Below are positions 55,435 to 64,000 of a stretch of 64,000 nt of DNA, piece by piece (position 1 is the first letter of the stretch; every line of letters begins with the position of its first letter). Below the pieces are notes generated by a model, which was not told the DNA's origin, did not search any database, and saw only the letters and a program-made list of their open reading frames with translations. The position numbers and the translations under genes are program-made. Source of the DNA: Pseudarthrobacter defluvii. GTDB lineage: Bacteria > Actinomycetota > Actinomycetes > Actinomycetales > Micrococcaceae. Where the stretch lies: NCBI RefSeq assembly GCF_030816725.1, contig NZ_JAUSYG010000001.1, positions 2,418,001 through 2,482,000 on the forward strand, in the 5' to 3' direction.

Positions 55435-56169
55435 TCAGTCTTGTTCGTGGTCGTAGGGGGTTTCGGGGGCCGTCACAGGCACGGGAGCCACCTGGGTGTC
55501 CAGCACCAGCCGGTGTTCCATGCGGTCCTTCTTGGTGCGCAGGTACCGGATGTTCTGTTCGCGGGAGGGGACCTCTGTGGGAACCATTTCCACGACCGTC
55601 ACCCCGGCCTTGGCCAGCCTGTTCTGCTTGTCCGGGTTGTTGCTCAGCAGCCGGACTTCATGCAGGCCCATCTCGGCGAGGATCTGGGCCGCGGCCTTGT
55701 AGCAGCGGGCATCAACGGGAAGGCCCAGCTGCTCGTTGGCTTCGACGGTGTCAAAGCCCGCTTCCTGCAGCGCGTAGGCCTTGATCTTGTTGGCCAGGCC
55801 AATGCCGCGGCCTTCCTGGCCGCGGAGGTAGAGCAGGGTTCCGCCGTTGTCCCGGATCAGCTCCAGCGCAAAGGCAAGCTGTTCCCCGCAGTCGCACCGG
55901 TAGGAGCCAAAGACATCCCCGGTGAGGCACTCGGAATGCAGCCGGACAAGTGGAGCTTTTCCGTCGGTGGGAGCATTGGGGGAACTGACGGCCAGATGCT
56001 CCACGCCGGTGACGAGGTCCGTCCACGCCTGCGCCACGAAGTCGCCAAAAGCGGTGGGGAGTTGCACCACGGGCCCTCCACTGACGGGATGGGGCGCTTC
56101 ACCGGACACCGCGTGGGGCTTCCGGTGGCCGTCCTGGTGGCTGTCGTCGCTGGCTGCCGCTGCCGTCAT
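55435..56169 (-). CDS. ribA: GTP cyclohydrolase II
   Basis: 244 residues. Zinc-binding cysteines in [33 protein letters not shown] and the catalytic [14 protein letters not shown] region are conserved. Separate from the DHBP synthase, which overlaps upstream by four bases. The first ~20 residues are His/Ser/Ala-rich and nonconserved. Confidence 0.96.
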   Translation of the reverse strand: MTAAAASDDSHQDGHRKPHAVSGEAPHPVSGGPVVQLPTAFGDFVAQAWTDLVTGVEHLAVSSPNAPTDGKAPLVRLHSECLTGDVFGSYRCDCGEQLAFALELIRDNGGTLLYLRGQEGRGIGLANKIKAYALQEAGFDTVEANEQLGLPVDARCYKAAAQILAEMGLHEVRLLSNNPDKQNRLAKAGVTVVEMVPTEVPSREQNIRYLRTKKDRMEHRLVLDTQVAPVPVTAPETPYDHEQD

Positions 56170-56966
56170 CGCTTCTCCTTCTCTTCGCCCGGAACCTCCC
56201 GGGCTTCCTCCTGCGGGACTCCCCCGGCCCCGGCTTCAACATACGCCACCAGGTCCTCGATGGAGATCAGGGGGCATCCATGTTCCGCTGCGAACGAACG
56301 GAGCCCGTCCAGGCGCATCATCTCACCGTCGTCATACACCACTTCCGCGATCACCCCGACCGGCTCCAGGCCAGCCAGGCGGCACAGGTCCACAGCGGCC
56401 TCGGTGTGGCCCTGGCGTTCCCGCACACCTCCGTCAACTGCACGGAGCGGGAAAATATGCCCCGGCCGGGTCACGGACGCCGGACCAGCCTGCGGGTCCG
56501 CCAGGATGCGCGCGGTCAGGGCCCGGTCCGTGGCGGAGATCCCGGTGCTGACACCGGTGGCGGCGTCGCAGGACACGGTGTAGGCGGTGCCTTTTGCGTC
56601 CTGGTTCACGGCCGTCATGGGAGGCAGCGCCAGGGCGTCGGCGCGGTCCCCTGTCAACGGCACGCAGATGACCCCGGAGCTGTACCGGATGGTCCAGCCC
56701 ATCAGCGCCGGCGTGGCGTGCTGGGCGGCGAAGATGATGTCGCCTTCATTTTCCCGGTCCTCGTTGTCCACGACGAGGACTGGCCGGCCCGCGGCCATGG
56801 CGCGCACAGCGTCTTCAATGGAGGACAGACCCCTGGCGGGCGCGGACACGCGTCCTTCAGGAACCCGGGCTCCGGCGGCCGGGTCCCTGACAGCGGGGAC
56901 GCCGGTGGCGGGGTTGGTGGCTGAAGCTCCAGCGACAGCCGGTTCCAGGCGTACTGCGGCGTTCAC
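56166..56966 (-). CDS. ribB: 3,4-dihydroxy-2-butanone-4-phosphate synthase
   Basis: 266 residues. Catalytic acidic loop [43 protein letters not shown], and [24 protein letters not shown] residues with [16 protein letters not shown]. The N-terminal ~50 residues are a low-complexity extension. ATGA overlaps at both ends with ribE and ribA. Confidence 0.96.
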   Translation of the reverse strand: MNAAVRLEPAVAGASATNPATGVPAVRDPAAGARVPEGRVSAPARGLSSIEDAVRAMAAGRPVLVVDNEDRENEGDIIFAAQHATPALMGWTIRYSSGVICVPLTGDRADALALPPMTAVNQDAKGTAYTVSCDAATGVSTGISATDRALTARILADPQAGPASVTRPGHIFPLRAVDGGVRERQGHTEAAVDLCRLAGLEPVGVIAEVVYDDGEMMRLDGLRSFAAEHGCPLISIEDLVAYVEAGAGGVPQEEAREVPGEEKEKR

Positions 56967-57637
56967 CGTGCACCTCCCGCGATGGCAGCTTCGCCGGCAC
57001 CGGCTGCTGCATCCGCCGGCGCATCGTCGCCGCGGAAGGCAAGCAGGCGTTCGGTGTACTTTGCCAGGACATCAACTTCGAGGTTCACCCGGCTGCCGGT
57101 GGTTTTGGTGCCCAGCCCGGTTTCGGCGAGCGTGGTGGGGATCAGCCCCACTTCGAACCAGGGCTCCTGCTCTGCGGCCGGGCTGACCGCCGTGACGGTG
57201 AGCGAGACGCCGTCGATCGCAATGGAACCCTTCTCGGCAATGTAGCGGGCCAGGTTGGCGGGAACGCCAAAACGCAGGCGCTCCCAGTTGCCCTGGGGTT
57301 CGCGTTCCAGCAGGACTCCGACGCCGTCCACGTGTCCCTGCACAACGTGCCCGTCCAGGCGGCCGCCGGCGGGAACGCAGCGCTCCAGGTTGACGCTGTC
57401 CCCGGCAGCAAGCTCGCCGATGGTGCTGCGGACCAGGGTTTCGCCCATGACGTCCACGCTGAACTCCTTGCCGTCAATGGCGGTCGCCGTGAGGCAGACC
57501 CCGTTCACGGCGATGGAGCCGCCCAGCGCCAGGCCGTCCGTCGAGCCGGGCGCGTGCAGCCGGAGGGTGGCGCTGGTGTTTCCGTCGCGCTCCACGGACA
57601 GCACCTGCCCCTGCTCCGCAATAATTCCAGTGAACAT
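56963..57637 (-). CDS. ribE: Riboflavin synthase alpha subunit
   Basis: 224 residues from ATG 57637, which overlaps the ribD stop. Two similar lumazine-binding domains: [23 protein letters not shown] and [22 protein letters not shown]. Last step: dismutation of two lumazines to riboflavin. The C-terminal Ala/Gly tail is nonconserved. Confidence 0.97.
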   Translation of the reverse strand: MFTGIIAEQGQVLSVERDGNTSATLRLHAPGSTDGLALGGSIAVNGVCLTATAIDGKEFSVDVMGETLVRSTIGELAAGDSVNLERCVPAGGRLDGHVVQGHVDGVGVLLEREPQGNWERLRFGVPANLARYIAEKGSIAIDGVSLTVTAVSPAAEQEPWFEVGLIPTTLAETGLGTKTTGSRVNLEVDVLAKYTERLLAFRGDDAPADAAAGAGEAAIAGGAR

Positions 57638-58776
57638 CAGTAGCCTCCCTGGGCTTGCCCCGCGCAAGCGCGGGTTGGTTGGTGGTCGAGTGCAACTTTT
57701 CGTTGCGGTCTGAGGTGGAGTCGAAGGTCCCGGCCCAGCGTGCGGACCGCGCCGCCGTCGGACGGGTCCCATTCCCAGTGCTGGGCGTCGGGCAGGCTGG
57801 TGATGCCCAGTCCGTTCAACGAAGGGGTGCCGGATCCCAGCAGGGTGGGTGCCACGTACACGATGAGCTCATCCACCAGGCCGGCCGCCAGGAAGGAGCT
57901 GAGGATGCTGGAACCGCCTTCCACCATGACGTGCCGGGTGCCGGATTCGTACAGCATGGACAGCGCCTCGCGCGGGTCACGGGTGGGAAGGTGGACGGCC
58001 AGGCCGTCATCGCCGTGGATGGCGGCGACCTCCGGAATCCCGCGGAGGCCCATGACGGCCCGGACGGGCTGCTTGGGCGTTGGGTTGCCGGAGGCGTCCC
58101 GGGCCGTCAGGCGGGGGTTGTCCACGAGCACGGTTTGGGTGCCCACCAGGATGGCGTCGATCCGGCCGCGGATTCCGTGGTTGTCCGCGAGGGACTCGGG
58201 GCTGGAGATCCATTGGCTGGTGCCGTCTTCGGCGGCGATCCGGGCGTCCAGGGTCTGGGCGATGTGGAGGGTGACAAAGGGGCGCTTGGTGGCCACTGCC
58301 TCGAACCACTGGCGGTTCAGGTCCAGCGCTTCGTCGGCGCCCAGGCCGCTCCGGACCCGAATGCCGGCGGCGCGCAGGGTTGCGGCGCCGCCCGCAGCGG
58401 GGTCATGGGGGTCGTCAACGGCATACACCACGTCCGTGATCCCGGCAGCGATGATGGCCTCGGTGCACGGGCCGGTGCGGCCCACGTGATTGCAGGGCTC
58501 CAGCGTGACCACCATGGTGCAGCCAGCAAGATCAAGGCCGACGGCGGCAGCCTGGGCAATGGCATCGGCTTCGGCATGTGCGGTGCCCGCACCGCGGTGG
58601 TACCCCGTTACGATCTCCCGCCCGTCGGGGCCCACGACGACGGCGCCCACCAGCGGATTTGCGCCGCGCGGTCCCTGCAGGGCTGCTTGGAGGGCATGCT
58701 CCATGGCCCGGGTTTCGTCGGCGGTGAAGGCGGTGACCACCCCGGCGGCGGGCTGCAGTTCCACGGCGCCCGTCAT
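57637..58776 (-). CDS. ribD: Bifunctional riboflavin deaminase/reductase
   Basis: 379 residues from ATG 58776. The N-terminal zinc deaminase has HAEADAIAQA and LEPCNHVGRTGPCTEAII; the C-terminal reductase has RPFVTLHIAQTLDARIA, GSSILSSFLAAGLVDELIVY and GLGITSLPDAQHWEW. The start overlaps the TGA of a 33-codon leader ORF (ATGA) and no strong Shine-Dalgarno lies before it, so translation may depend on coupling. Under control of the FMN riboswitch upstream. Confidence 0.95.
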   Translation of the reverse strand: MTGAVELQPAAGVVTAFTADETRAMEHALQAALQGPRGANPLVGAVVVGPDGREIVTGYHRGAGTAHAEADAIAQAAAVGLDLAGCTMVVTLEPCNHVGRTGPCTEAIIAAGITDVVYAVDDPHDPAAGGAATLRAAGIRVRSGLGADEALDLNRQWFEAVATKRPFVTLHIAQTLDARIAAEDGTSQWISSPESLADNHGIRGRIDAILVGTQTVLVDNPRLTARDASGNPTPKQPVRAVMGLRGIPEVAAIHGDDGLAVHLPTRDPREALSMLYESGTRHVMVEGGSSILSSFLAAGLVDELIVYVAPTLLGSGTPSLNGLGITSLPDAQHWEWDPSDGGAVRTLGRDLRLHLRPQRKVALDHQPTRACAGQAQGGY

Positions 58777-58874
58777 GCGTCGGACTTTGCTGGCTGCGCG
58801 GCGGACCTGTGATGTGGACCTGCCATCAAGGCAGCAGGAGTTTCGGCGTTGAAGAGCCATCGCTGGGGGTTCAT
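58773..58874 (-). CDS. 33-residue leader ORF between FMN riboswitch and ribD
   Basis: ATG 58874, preceded by GAAGGAA about ten bases upstream, encodes MNPQRWLFNAETPAALM and ends in SDA; its TGA overlaps the ribD ATG. The peptide has no recognised family. Since ribD itself lacks a clear ribosome binding site, this ORF could couple riboswitch-controlled initiation to ribD. It could also be a misread extension in another frame. Confidence 0.45.
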   Translation of the reverse strand: MNPQRWLFNAETPAALMAGPHHRSAAQPAKSDA

Positions 58875-58973
58875 CTGCGTGTCGTTCCTTCCCTGTCGAA
58901 CCGCGATGGCTCCGGGGATTACGACAGCAGAACGCTGCGCGGCCCAATGGCTGCGCAGATACAGCTGTACGTG

Positions 58974-59112
58974 CTTCTCTCATCCAGACTTTAACTGTCG
59001 GTACCGGAATTCCACCGGTTCAACCGTCCGCCGGGATCCTCTTGCAGAGGACACCGGCTCGCGGGTCGCGGACTGTCACCGCCGGTTCGGACTTACACCG
59101 ACCCCGGAGCAC
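58974..59112 (-). promoter_or_regulatory. FMN riboswitch (RFN element)
   Basis: Minus strand: the aptamer begins CCGGGGTCGGTGTAAGTCCG, continues AACCGGCGGTGACAGTCCGC, has a variable stem, then GAACCGGTGGAATTCCGGTA and ends GACAGTTAAAGTCTGGATGA. These are the conserved RFN blocks. It binds FMN and lowers expression of the ribDEBAH operon. Between aptamer and leader ORF, CTGCGC and GCGCAG can pair and may be part of the expression platform. Confidence 0.97.
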
Positions 59113-59134
59113 GTATGTGTGTTGTTATTGTGCC

Positions 59135-59158
59135 ACAACCGGCAGGGGCTTCCGGTTA
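59135..59158 (-). terminator. Hairpin at the end of rpe
   Basis: AACCGG and CCGGTT pair across a short loop immediately after the rpe coding end. Without a T-run it is only a possible terminator before the riboswitch promoter. Confidence 0.35.
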
Positions 59159-59833
59159 TTCCGTCGCCGCACGTAACGTGCGCGAGCCCTTCTCGCGCAG
59201 GAGGTCGATGGCTGCACCGGGATCGTCGGCGCCGTAGACAGCGGACCCGGCCACAAAGACGTTGGCGCCGGCTTCGGCGGCGCGGGCGATGGTTTCTTCG
59301 GTGATGCCGCCGTCCACCTGGATGGCGACGGCCGCCCCCGAGCCGTCCACGGCCGCGCGGGCCCTGCGGATCTTGGGCAGAGTGACGTCCAGGAACGCTT
59401 GCCCCCCGAAGCCCGGCTCGACCGTCATGATGAGCAGCATGTCCAGCTCCGGCAGCATGTCCAGATAGGGCTCCACGGGGGTTGCGGGGCGCAGGGCCAT
59501 GCCCGCCTTGGCTCCCCTGCTGCGAAGTTCCCTTGCCAGTTTGATCGGTGCAATCGATGCCTCGGCGTGGAACGTGACAGAGGCGAGGCCGGCGTCGGCG
59601 AACCCGGGAGCCCAGCGGTCTGCATCGGCAATCATGAGGTGGGCGTCGAGTGGAACCGGGCTGACGGCCTGGATGCGCTGGACGACGGGCAGCCCGAGGG
59701 TCAGGTTGGGGACGAAGTGGTTGTCCATGACGTCCACGTGCACGGCGTCGGCATTGCTGATCCGCTGGAGTTCGGCTTCAAGGTTGACGAAGTCGGCGGA
59801 GAGGATGCTCGGGTGGATGCAGCATTGCGTCAA
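59156..59833 (-). CDS. rpe: Ribulose-phosphate 3-epimerase
   Basis: 225 residues from TTG 59833, preceded by AAAGG; an in-frame codon at 59887 would add 18 nonconserved residues. TIM barrel, pentose-phosphate pathway. Motifs: [50 protein letters not shown] and [10 protein letters not shown]. Complete. Confidence 0.96.
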   Translation of the reverse strand: MTQCCIHPSILSADFVNLEAELQRISNADAVHVDVMDNHFVPNLTLGLPVVQRIQAVSPVPLDAHLMIADADRWAPGFADAGLASVTFHAEASIAPIKLARELRSRGAKAGMALRPATPVEPYLDMLPELDMLLIMTVEPGFGGQAFLDVTLPKIRRARAAVDGSGAAVAIQVDGGITEETIARAAEAGANVFVAGSAVYGADDPGAAIDLLREKGSRTLRAATE

Positions 59834-59956
59834 GGGTGTGCCTTTCGCTGAAGGTGCGGTGGTCTCGTGGAAACGTATTGGCCTCATGGGCTGCCCCTGC
59901 GAAGCCCGTCCCGGCGCGAAGGACAGGACGGACCGGTTGCGCGCAGGCGCAAAGTT

Positions 59957-61612
59957 TCAGGCCTTCTTCTTAATCAGGGCCAGGAACATGGCGTCGGTGT
60001 GGTGGAGGTGGGGCCACAGCTGGGCCGTCAGTTCGTGGCCGGCGTCGAGCTTGCCCGTCAGGCTGACGGCATCAAGGGCGGCCCCGGCGTCCAGGAGTTC
60101 CAGGTCGTCGCGCTTGCGCAGGACGTCCGCCACAACGGCGGTGGTTTCGGCCGGATGCGGTGAACAGGTCACGTAGGCCACCACTCCCCCAGGGCGGACT
60201 GCGGCCAGCGCGGAAGACAGCAGTTCGCGCTGCAGCGGGCCAAGGTCCGCGATATCTTTGGGTGAGCGCCGCCACCGGGACTCCGGCCTGCGCCTCAGTG
60301 CTCCGAGACCGGTGCAGGGAACGTCGACCAGTACGCGGGTGTACCGTTCCGGCTGTTCTGCCCCCACCTCCCGGCCGTCACCGGTGCGGACCTGCCAGCT
60401 GCCGTGCGGCACGGCCGACAACGCCTGGCTGACGAGCTTAGCCCGGTGCGGAGCAGGTTCGTTCGCCAGGAGCGTGGCGCCCCGCTGGTGTGCCAGTGCG
60501 CCAAGGAGTGCAGCTTTGCCGCCCGGGCCGGCGCAAAGATCGAGCCACGCTTCCTGGTCCGCAGCGGCCGATGCAGCGCCTGCATCCTCCGATGCCGGGC
60601 CGAGGTCCACGGCCGCCAGGGCCCTGGCCACCAGCTGGGAACCGACGTCCTGGACGCGCGTGGTTCCGGCGCGCACGGACGCCAGCCGGCCCAGGTCGCC
60701 GCCGCTGGAAAGAGCCGAGCCTTCCACCAGCTCGCCCGGAGTGGCGCCGGTGTCGAGCGCCTCATCCAGGCTGCCCAGGCCGGGCAGGGCCACCAGGTTG
60801 ACCACGGGGGCGGCGTTGTCTGCTTCCAGCAGGTCGTCGATCTCGGCAGCGGACCGGCCGTGGGCCACGAGTGACTGGCGCATGGCGCGGACGATCCATT
60901 CCGGGTGGGCGAACCGAAGCGCAGCGATCTTCGTCTGGTCGGTTTCACCCTCCACCAGCAGATCCAGCCACTCTTCGAGGGAGTGCGCCGCCACCTTGCG
61001 CAGGACCGCGTTGATCAAAGCGGAGGGGCCGGCCCCAATAACAGCACGCGCCAGCCCCACGGTTTGGTCCAGCGCCGCGTGCGCCGGAACCCGCATGGCC
61101 AGCAGCTGGTGCACGCCGATGCGGAGGGCGTCCAGGACGGCGGGGTCCAGTTGGGCCAGGGGCCGGTCCACGCACCGTGCCAGGATGGCGTCGTAGGTAC
61201 CCTGGCCGCGCAGGGCGCCGTAGCTCAGTTCCGTGGCGAACCCGGCGTCCCGTTTGTCCAGGTGGTGATGCCGGATCCGCGCGGGCAGCACCAGGTTGGC
61301 GTAGGCATCCTCCTCTGCCACAGCGCGCAGCACTTCGAAGGCCACCAGACGGGCGGGATCGGCGCGCCTGGTCCGCTGCGACGGTGCCTGCTCCGTATAG
61401 CCCCGCTGCGGTCCGCGGTTGCGTTCCCGGCCTTTGGCGTCCCTCCTGCTGGCGTCCCGGGGTCCGCCGTTGCCGCGGCCGCTGCCGGCGGGCGCGCCGC
61501 TGCCGCCCTGTCCGATCTTGCCGCCGCGGCCGTATCCTCCGGCGCTTCCCCCTCCGTCAGCGTTGGGCCGGCCGGTATTCCGTCCACCTGTGTTGCCGCC
61601 GGAGCCGCTCAT
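59957..61612 (-). CDS. rsmB: 16S rRNA (cytosine-C5) methyltransferase, RsmB/Sun family
   Basis: 551 residues. Gly/Arg/Asn-rich disordered N-terminus (~80 residues), NusB-like domain (FEVLRAVAEEDAYANLVLPA) and a C-terminal methyltransferase with LDLCAGPGGKAALLG (SAM motif), VDVPCTGLGALRRRPESRWR and the catalytic Cys in AYVTCSPHPAET. Methylates C967 of 16S rRNA (E. coli numbering). ATGA overlap with fmt upstream. Confidence 0.95.
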   Translation of the reverse strand: MSGSGGNTGGRNTGRPNADGGGSAGGYGRGGKIGQGGSGAPAGSGRGNGGPRDASRRDAKGRERNRGPQRGYTEQAPSQRTRRADPARLVAFEVLRAVAEEDAYANLVLPARIRHHHLDKRDAGFATELSYGALRGQGTYDAILARCVDRPLAQLDPAVLDALRIGVHQLLAMRVPAHAALDQTVGLARAVIGAGPSALINAVLRKVAAHSLEEWLDLLVEGETDQTKIAALRFAHPEWIVRAMRQSLVAHGRSAAEIDDLLEADNAAPVVNLVALPGLGSLDEALDTGATPGELVEGSALSSGGDLGRLASVRAGTTRVQDVGSQLVARALAAVDLGPASEDAGAASAAADQEAWLDLCAGPGGKAALLGALAHQRGATLLANEPAPHRAKLVSQALSAVPHGSWQVRTGDGREVGAEQPERYTRVLVDVPCTGLGALRRRPESRWRRSPKDIADLGPLQRELLSSALAAVRPGGVVAYVTCSPHPAETTAVVADVLRKRDDLELLDAGAALDAVSLTGKLDAGHELTAQLWPHLHHTDAMFLALIKKKA

Positions 61613-62529
61613 TCGAACACCACGCTTTCCAGAGAAGCCATGCCGCGTGCCCAGTCGGCCGCGGCCATCATCTTTTTCCCGGCAGGCTGGACCCGGGTAA
61701 GTTCCACGGCGTGCGAGCCTGTTCCCACCACCACGGTTTTCCCCTGCAAGGCCACTGAGCCGGGGGCAAGTCCTGCGATATCCGATCGGAGCCGCACAGG
61801 CTCAAGCTTGACCCGCTGCCCGTCCAACAGGGTCCAGGCGCCGGGCTCAGGGGTGACTCCCCGCGCCTGCCGGTTGATGGCAAGGGCAGGATGGGACCAG
61901 TTGATGTGTCCGTCCTCCAGGGTCAGTTTGGGTGCCAGCGAGACGTCGCCGGCCTGCGGCTGCGCGGATGCTTGTCCGGCGTCGATAGCGGACAGTGTCT
62001 GCGCCAGCAGGACGGCGCCGCTGTGGGACAGCCGCTCCAGCAGGTCTCCGGCAGTGTCCTGCGGCCTGACGGCCTCGGTCAGCGTGCCAAAAACGGGGCC
62101 GGTGTCCAGTCCTTCCTCCAGCTGGAAGGTAACGGCACCGGTGACATCGTCGCCTGCCATGACCGACCGCTGGACCGGCGCCGCGCCACGCCAGGCGGGC
62201 AGCAGGGAGAAATGCAGGTTGACCCAGCCGTGCCGCGGTATGCGCAGTGCTGCAGGGGGAACCAGTCCGCCATAGGCGACGATTGCCGCAACGTCCGGCT
62301 GCACAGCAGAGATTTTGGTGATGGCCTCCGCGTCCAGGCGTGCCGCGTAGATGACTTCGATGCCCAGTTCAACGGCGCGCTGCGCAACCGGTGACGGCGT
62401 AAGCACGCGTTTGCGTCCCACCGGTGCATCGGGACGGGTCAGGACCGCAACGACGTCAAAGCCGGCCTTTACAAGCGCGTCAAGGGATGGGACTGCGACG
62501 GCGGGCGTCCCCGCGAAAAGGACCCTCAC
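61609..62529 (-). CDS. fmt: Methionyl-tRNA formyltransferase
   Basis: 306 residues. MRVLFAGTPAVAVPSLDALV at the start; the formyl-transfer signature is NLHFSLLPAWRGAAPVQR; AGDDVTGAVTFQLEEGLDTG is followed by a C-terminal OB-like domain. Formylates initiator Met-tRNA. Start overlaps the end of def and its own end overlaps rsmB, so def-fmt-rsmB form one unit. Confidence 0.97.
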   Translation of the reverse strand: MRVLFAGTPAVAVPSLDALVKAGFDVVAVLTRPDAPVGRKRVLTPSPVAQRAVELGIEVIYAARLDAEAITKISAVQPDVAAIVAYGGLVPPAALRIPRHGWVNLHFSLLPAWRGAAPVQRSVMAGDDVTGAVTFQLEEGLDTGPVFGTLTEAVRPQDTAGDLLERLSHSGAVLLAQTLSAIDAGQASAQPQAGDVSLAPKLTLEDGHINWSHPALAINRQARGVTPEPGAWTLLDGQRVKLEPVRLRSDIAGLAPGSVALQGKTVVVGTGSHAVELTRVQPAGKKMMAAADWARGMASLESVVFE

Positions 62530-63129
62530 CCGGCTGCGCCGAAGCTGGAGCCCGAAGTGCTGCTGCCACCGAAGCTTGCTCCGCCGAAGCTCGACCCCAC
62601 GCTCTTGGCCCGCTTGGCAGTGGTGCGCTCGGTGACGGCGTCGTAGTTGGCGTTCCGGATGGACCGCAATGCCGCCTTCCGGTCCTCGCCCTCCAGCCGG
62701 TCCGTGTAGAGAATGCCGTCCAGGTGGTCGTTCTCATGCTGGAAGCAGCGCGCCAGCATCCCCTCCCCCTCGATGGAGACAGGGTTGCCGTGCATGTCCA
62801 CACCGGTGACCTTTGTGGCACGGAAGCGGCGGACCGGGAAGCCAAGACCCGGGATGGAGAGGCAGCCTTCCACGTGGTCCGGCTGGTAGTCATCGCTGTT
62901 TTCCAGGACCGGATTGATGATGTGCCCTTCGACGCCGTCGATGCGGTAGGTGAAGACGCGCTTGCTGACGCCGACCTGGGGCGCGGCAAGGCCGGCCGCC
63001 GTCCACGTCCTCCATGGTCTCGGTCATGTCGGCGACCAGTTTGGCAAGCTCGGGTCCGAATTCCGTCACGGGATCGGCAACTGTGCGCAGCACAGGATCG
63101 CCGATGATGCGGATATTCAGAATAGCCAT
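62526..63129 (-). pseudogene. def: Peptide deformylase gene with a frameshift in catalytic motif I
   Basis: From the start at 63129: AILNIRIIGDPVLRTVADPV and ADMTETMEDVDG in one frame. From there the correct continuation (GLAAPQVGVSKRVFTYRIDG) is in the next frame, to the stop at 62526. The total of 604 bases is one more than a multiple of three. Motif II EGCLSIPG and motif III QHENDHLDG are intact. The extra base falls in GGCGGCCGGCC (about 62988-63002), which should encode GxGLAAPQ. A sequencing or assembly error is as likely as a real mutation. Confidence 0.85.
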
Positions 63130-63217
63130 GCGCTGTTTGTCCTCACGGTTGGCGGCAATTGGAACTTATCCAGTTTAGGTGCAGTCCTGGTGGCGGCACT
63201 GAGCCCGATGCATGCAG

Positions 63218-64000
63218 CTAGGCGCTGCGGGTGTGGGCCAGCGGCGGAGGTGCGATGGGCAGCAGCGCCGTTCCGGCACTGATGGTGTCTGCGGACAACT
63301 CCCACACCCGGCGCAACGCACAGAACTTCCACCAGTGGTGCTTGAGGACTTCAGGGTTGGCGCGGACGGGGCGGACCTCGGTCTCGCCGATGGCGACGGC
63401 CAGCAGGACCGGGTTTTCCCCAAATTTCCAGGGCTCCCAGGTTCCGGCCTCAGCATCGACGAGGCTCTCTTCTGCCTTCATCCCGGCCACCAACTGCATG
63501 ACCACTTTGTCGTCCAGGGGCTTGACCAGGCCGTCCCGGGTGGTGCCCTTGGTCTTGTAATCGATCAGGCAGATACGTCCGTTGATCCTGGCGACGAGGT
63601 CAAGGGTTCCGGCGTACCCCACTGAGTTGTTCCACACCGTGATTTCGGGGGCGATGGGCTCCACCCGGAAGAGCTCCCACCATTCATCGAAGCGGACGGC
63701 GAAGGCTTCCTCCCCGTTGGCGGCCAGGGCTTCACGTGCCTCCTTCATGGCATGGGGGCGTCCCAGCGCCCGCAGCGCCACCTGTTCGCAGTAATTATGG
63801 ACGCGGTCTCCGCGCCTGGCGGCATCGTCCCGGTAGGCTTCGGCAGCCTTGGCCGCCCGGTTGACGGCCTGCTTGATTTTGGCCGGGCTCCCCAGGCAGT
63901 CCGACAGCAGTGGATCATTGGCCAGGCTGCTGGCACCCATATACCCGAACCAGCCGTCGAGTCCGTGGGGCTGCTGGCTGATCACGGTGGTGATTGAAGG
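63218..64000 (-). CDS. PD-(D/E)XK (RecB-like) nuclease-family protein, start beyond window
   Basis: At least 261 codons open to the right edge. Residues near the end of the window read PSITTVISQQPHGLDGWFGY. The nuclease core is YAGTLDLVARINGRICLIDY followed by KTKG: catalytic Asp, then DxK as in RecB-type nucleases. Single-domain proteins of this kind occur in many actinobacteria and phages; substrate unknown. The stop is 89 bases from def. The start and first residues are outside the window. Confidence 0.8.
   Translation of the reverse strand, partial: PSITTVISQQPHGLDGWFGYMGASSLANDPLLSDCLGSPAKIKQAVNRAAKAAEAYRDDAARRGDRVHNYCEQVALRALGRPHAMKEAREALAANGEEAFAVRFDEWWELFRVEPIAPEITVWNNSVGYAGTLDLVARINGRICLIDYKTKGTTRDGLVKPLDDKVVMQLVAGMKAEESLVDAEAGTWEPWKFGENPVLLAVAIGETEVRPVRANPEVLKHHWWKFCALRRVWELSADTISAGTALLPIAPPPLAHTRSA

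Overview
The window is high-GC actinobacterial DNA, most like Arthrobacter/Pseudarthrobacter (Micrococcaceae). This is judged from gene families and order: an ANTAR regulator of the PdtaR type, pyk, gltD-gltB, lgt, trpA-trpB-trpC with the HGxxPAAW protein and the Trp-associated membrane protein, trpE, hisI, a TIGR03085 protein, hisF-hisG-hisE, ribH-ribA-ribB-ribE-ribD behind an FMN riboswitch, rpe, rsmB, fmt and def. Many genes overlap by ATGA, and GTG, TTG and leaderless starts are common.

Two halves meet at a tRNA-Leu(CAA) gene at 35528-35608. Right of it (35.8-64 kb) lies a dense, ordinary chromosomal block, nearly all on the minus strand. It makes glutamate (GOGAT), tryptophan, histidine and riboflavin, with lipoprotein maturation (lgt), the pentose-phosphate epimerase and the translation/formylation genes rsmB-fmt-def. 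The one surprise there is a single-base frameshift in the first catalytic motif of def. A 33-codon ORF also sits between the FMN riboswitch and ribD.

Left of the tRNA (1-35.4 kb) is an accessory region. A tyrosine integrase and excisionase next to the tRNA mark the end of an integrative element. Further left are a very small element consisting of a large serine recombinase between near-identical short repeats, a Tn554-like tnpABC trio, an IS30-family element and a small resolvase with a res-like region. Broken genes abound: TetR, GyrA-like, HEAT-like, SRAP/YedK, DUF2958 and a lipoprotein.

The most unusual stretch is 7.7-15.8 kb. Small unrelated genes (GNAT, DUF2625, HEAT-like, unknowns) stand one by one in both orientations. 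They are separated by about ten copies of a GGATCC-centred imperfect palindrome and by three or four solitary ends resembling the 25-bp inverted repeat of Tn402/Tn5053 transposons, all pointing the same way. It looks like a gene-cassette array without visible integron attC sites.

At 5.2-7.1 kb lies a seven-repeat DUF346 beta-propeller (lectin-like) protein with a glycine-zipper hydrophobic segment. Its probable signal peptide is encoded out of frame, in an overlapping upstream ORF. At the left edge is most of an MmeI-like restriction-modification protein. No database search was possible, so family names rest on motif recognition.
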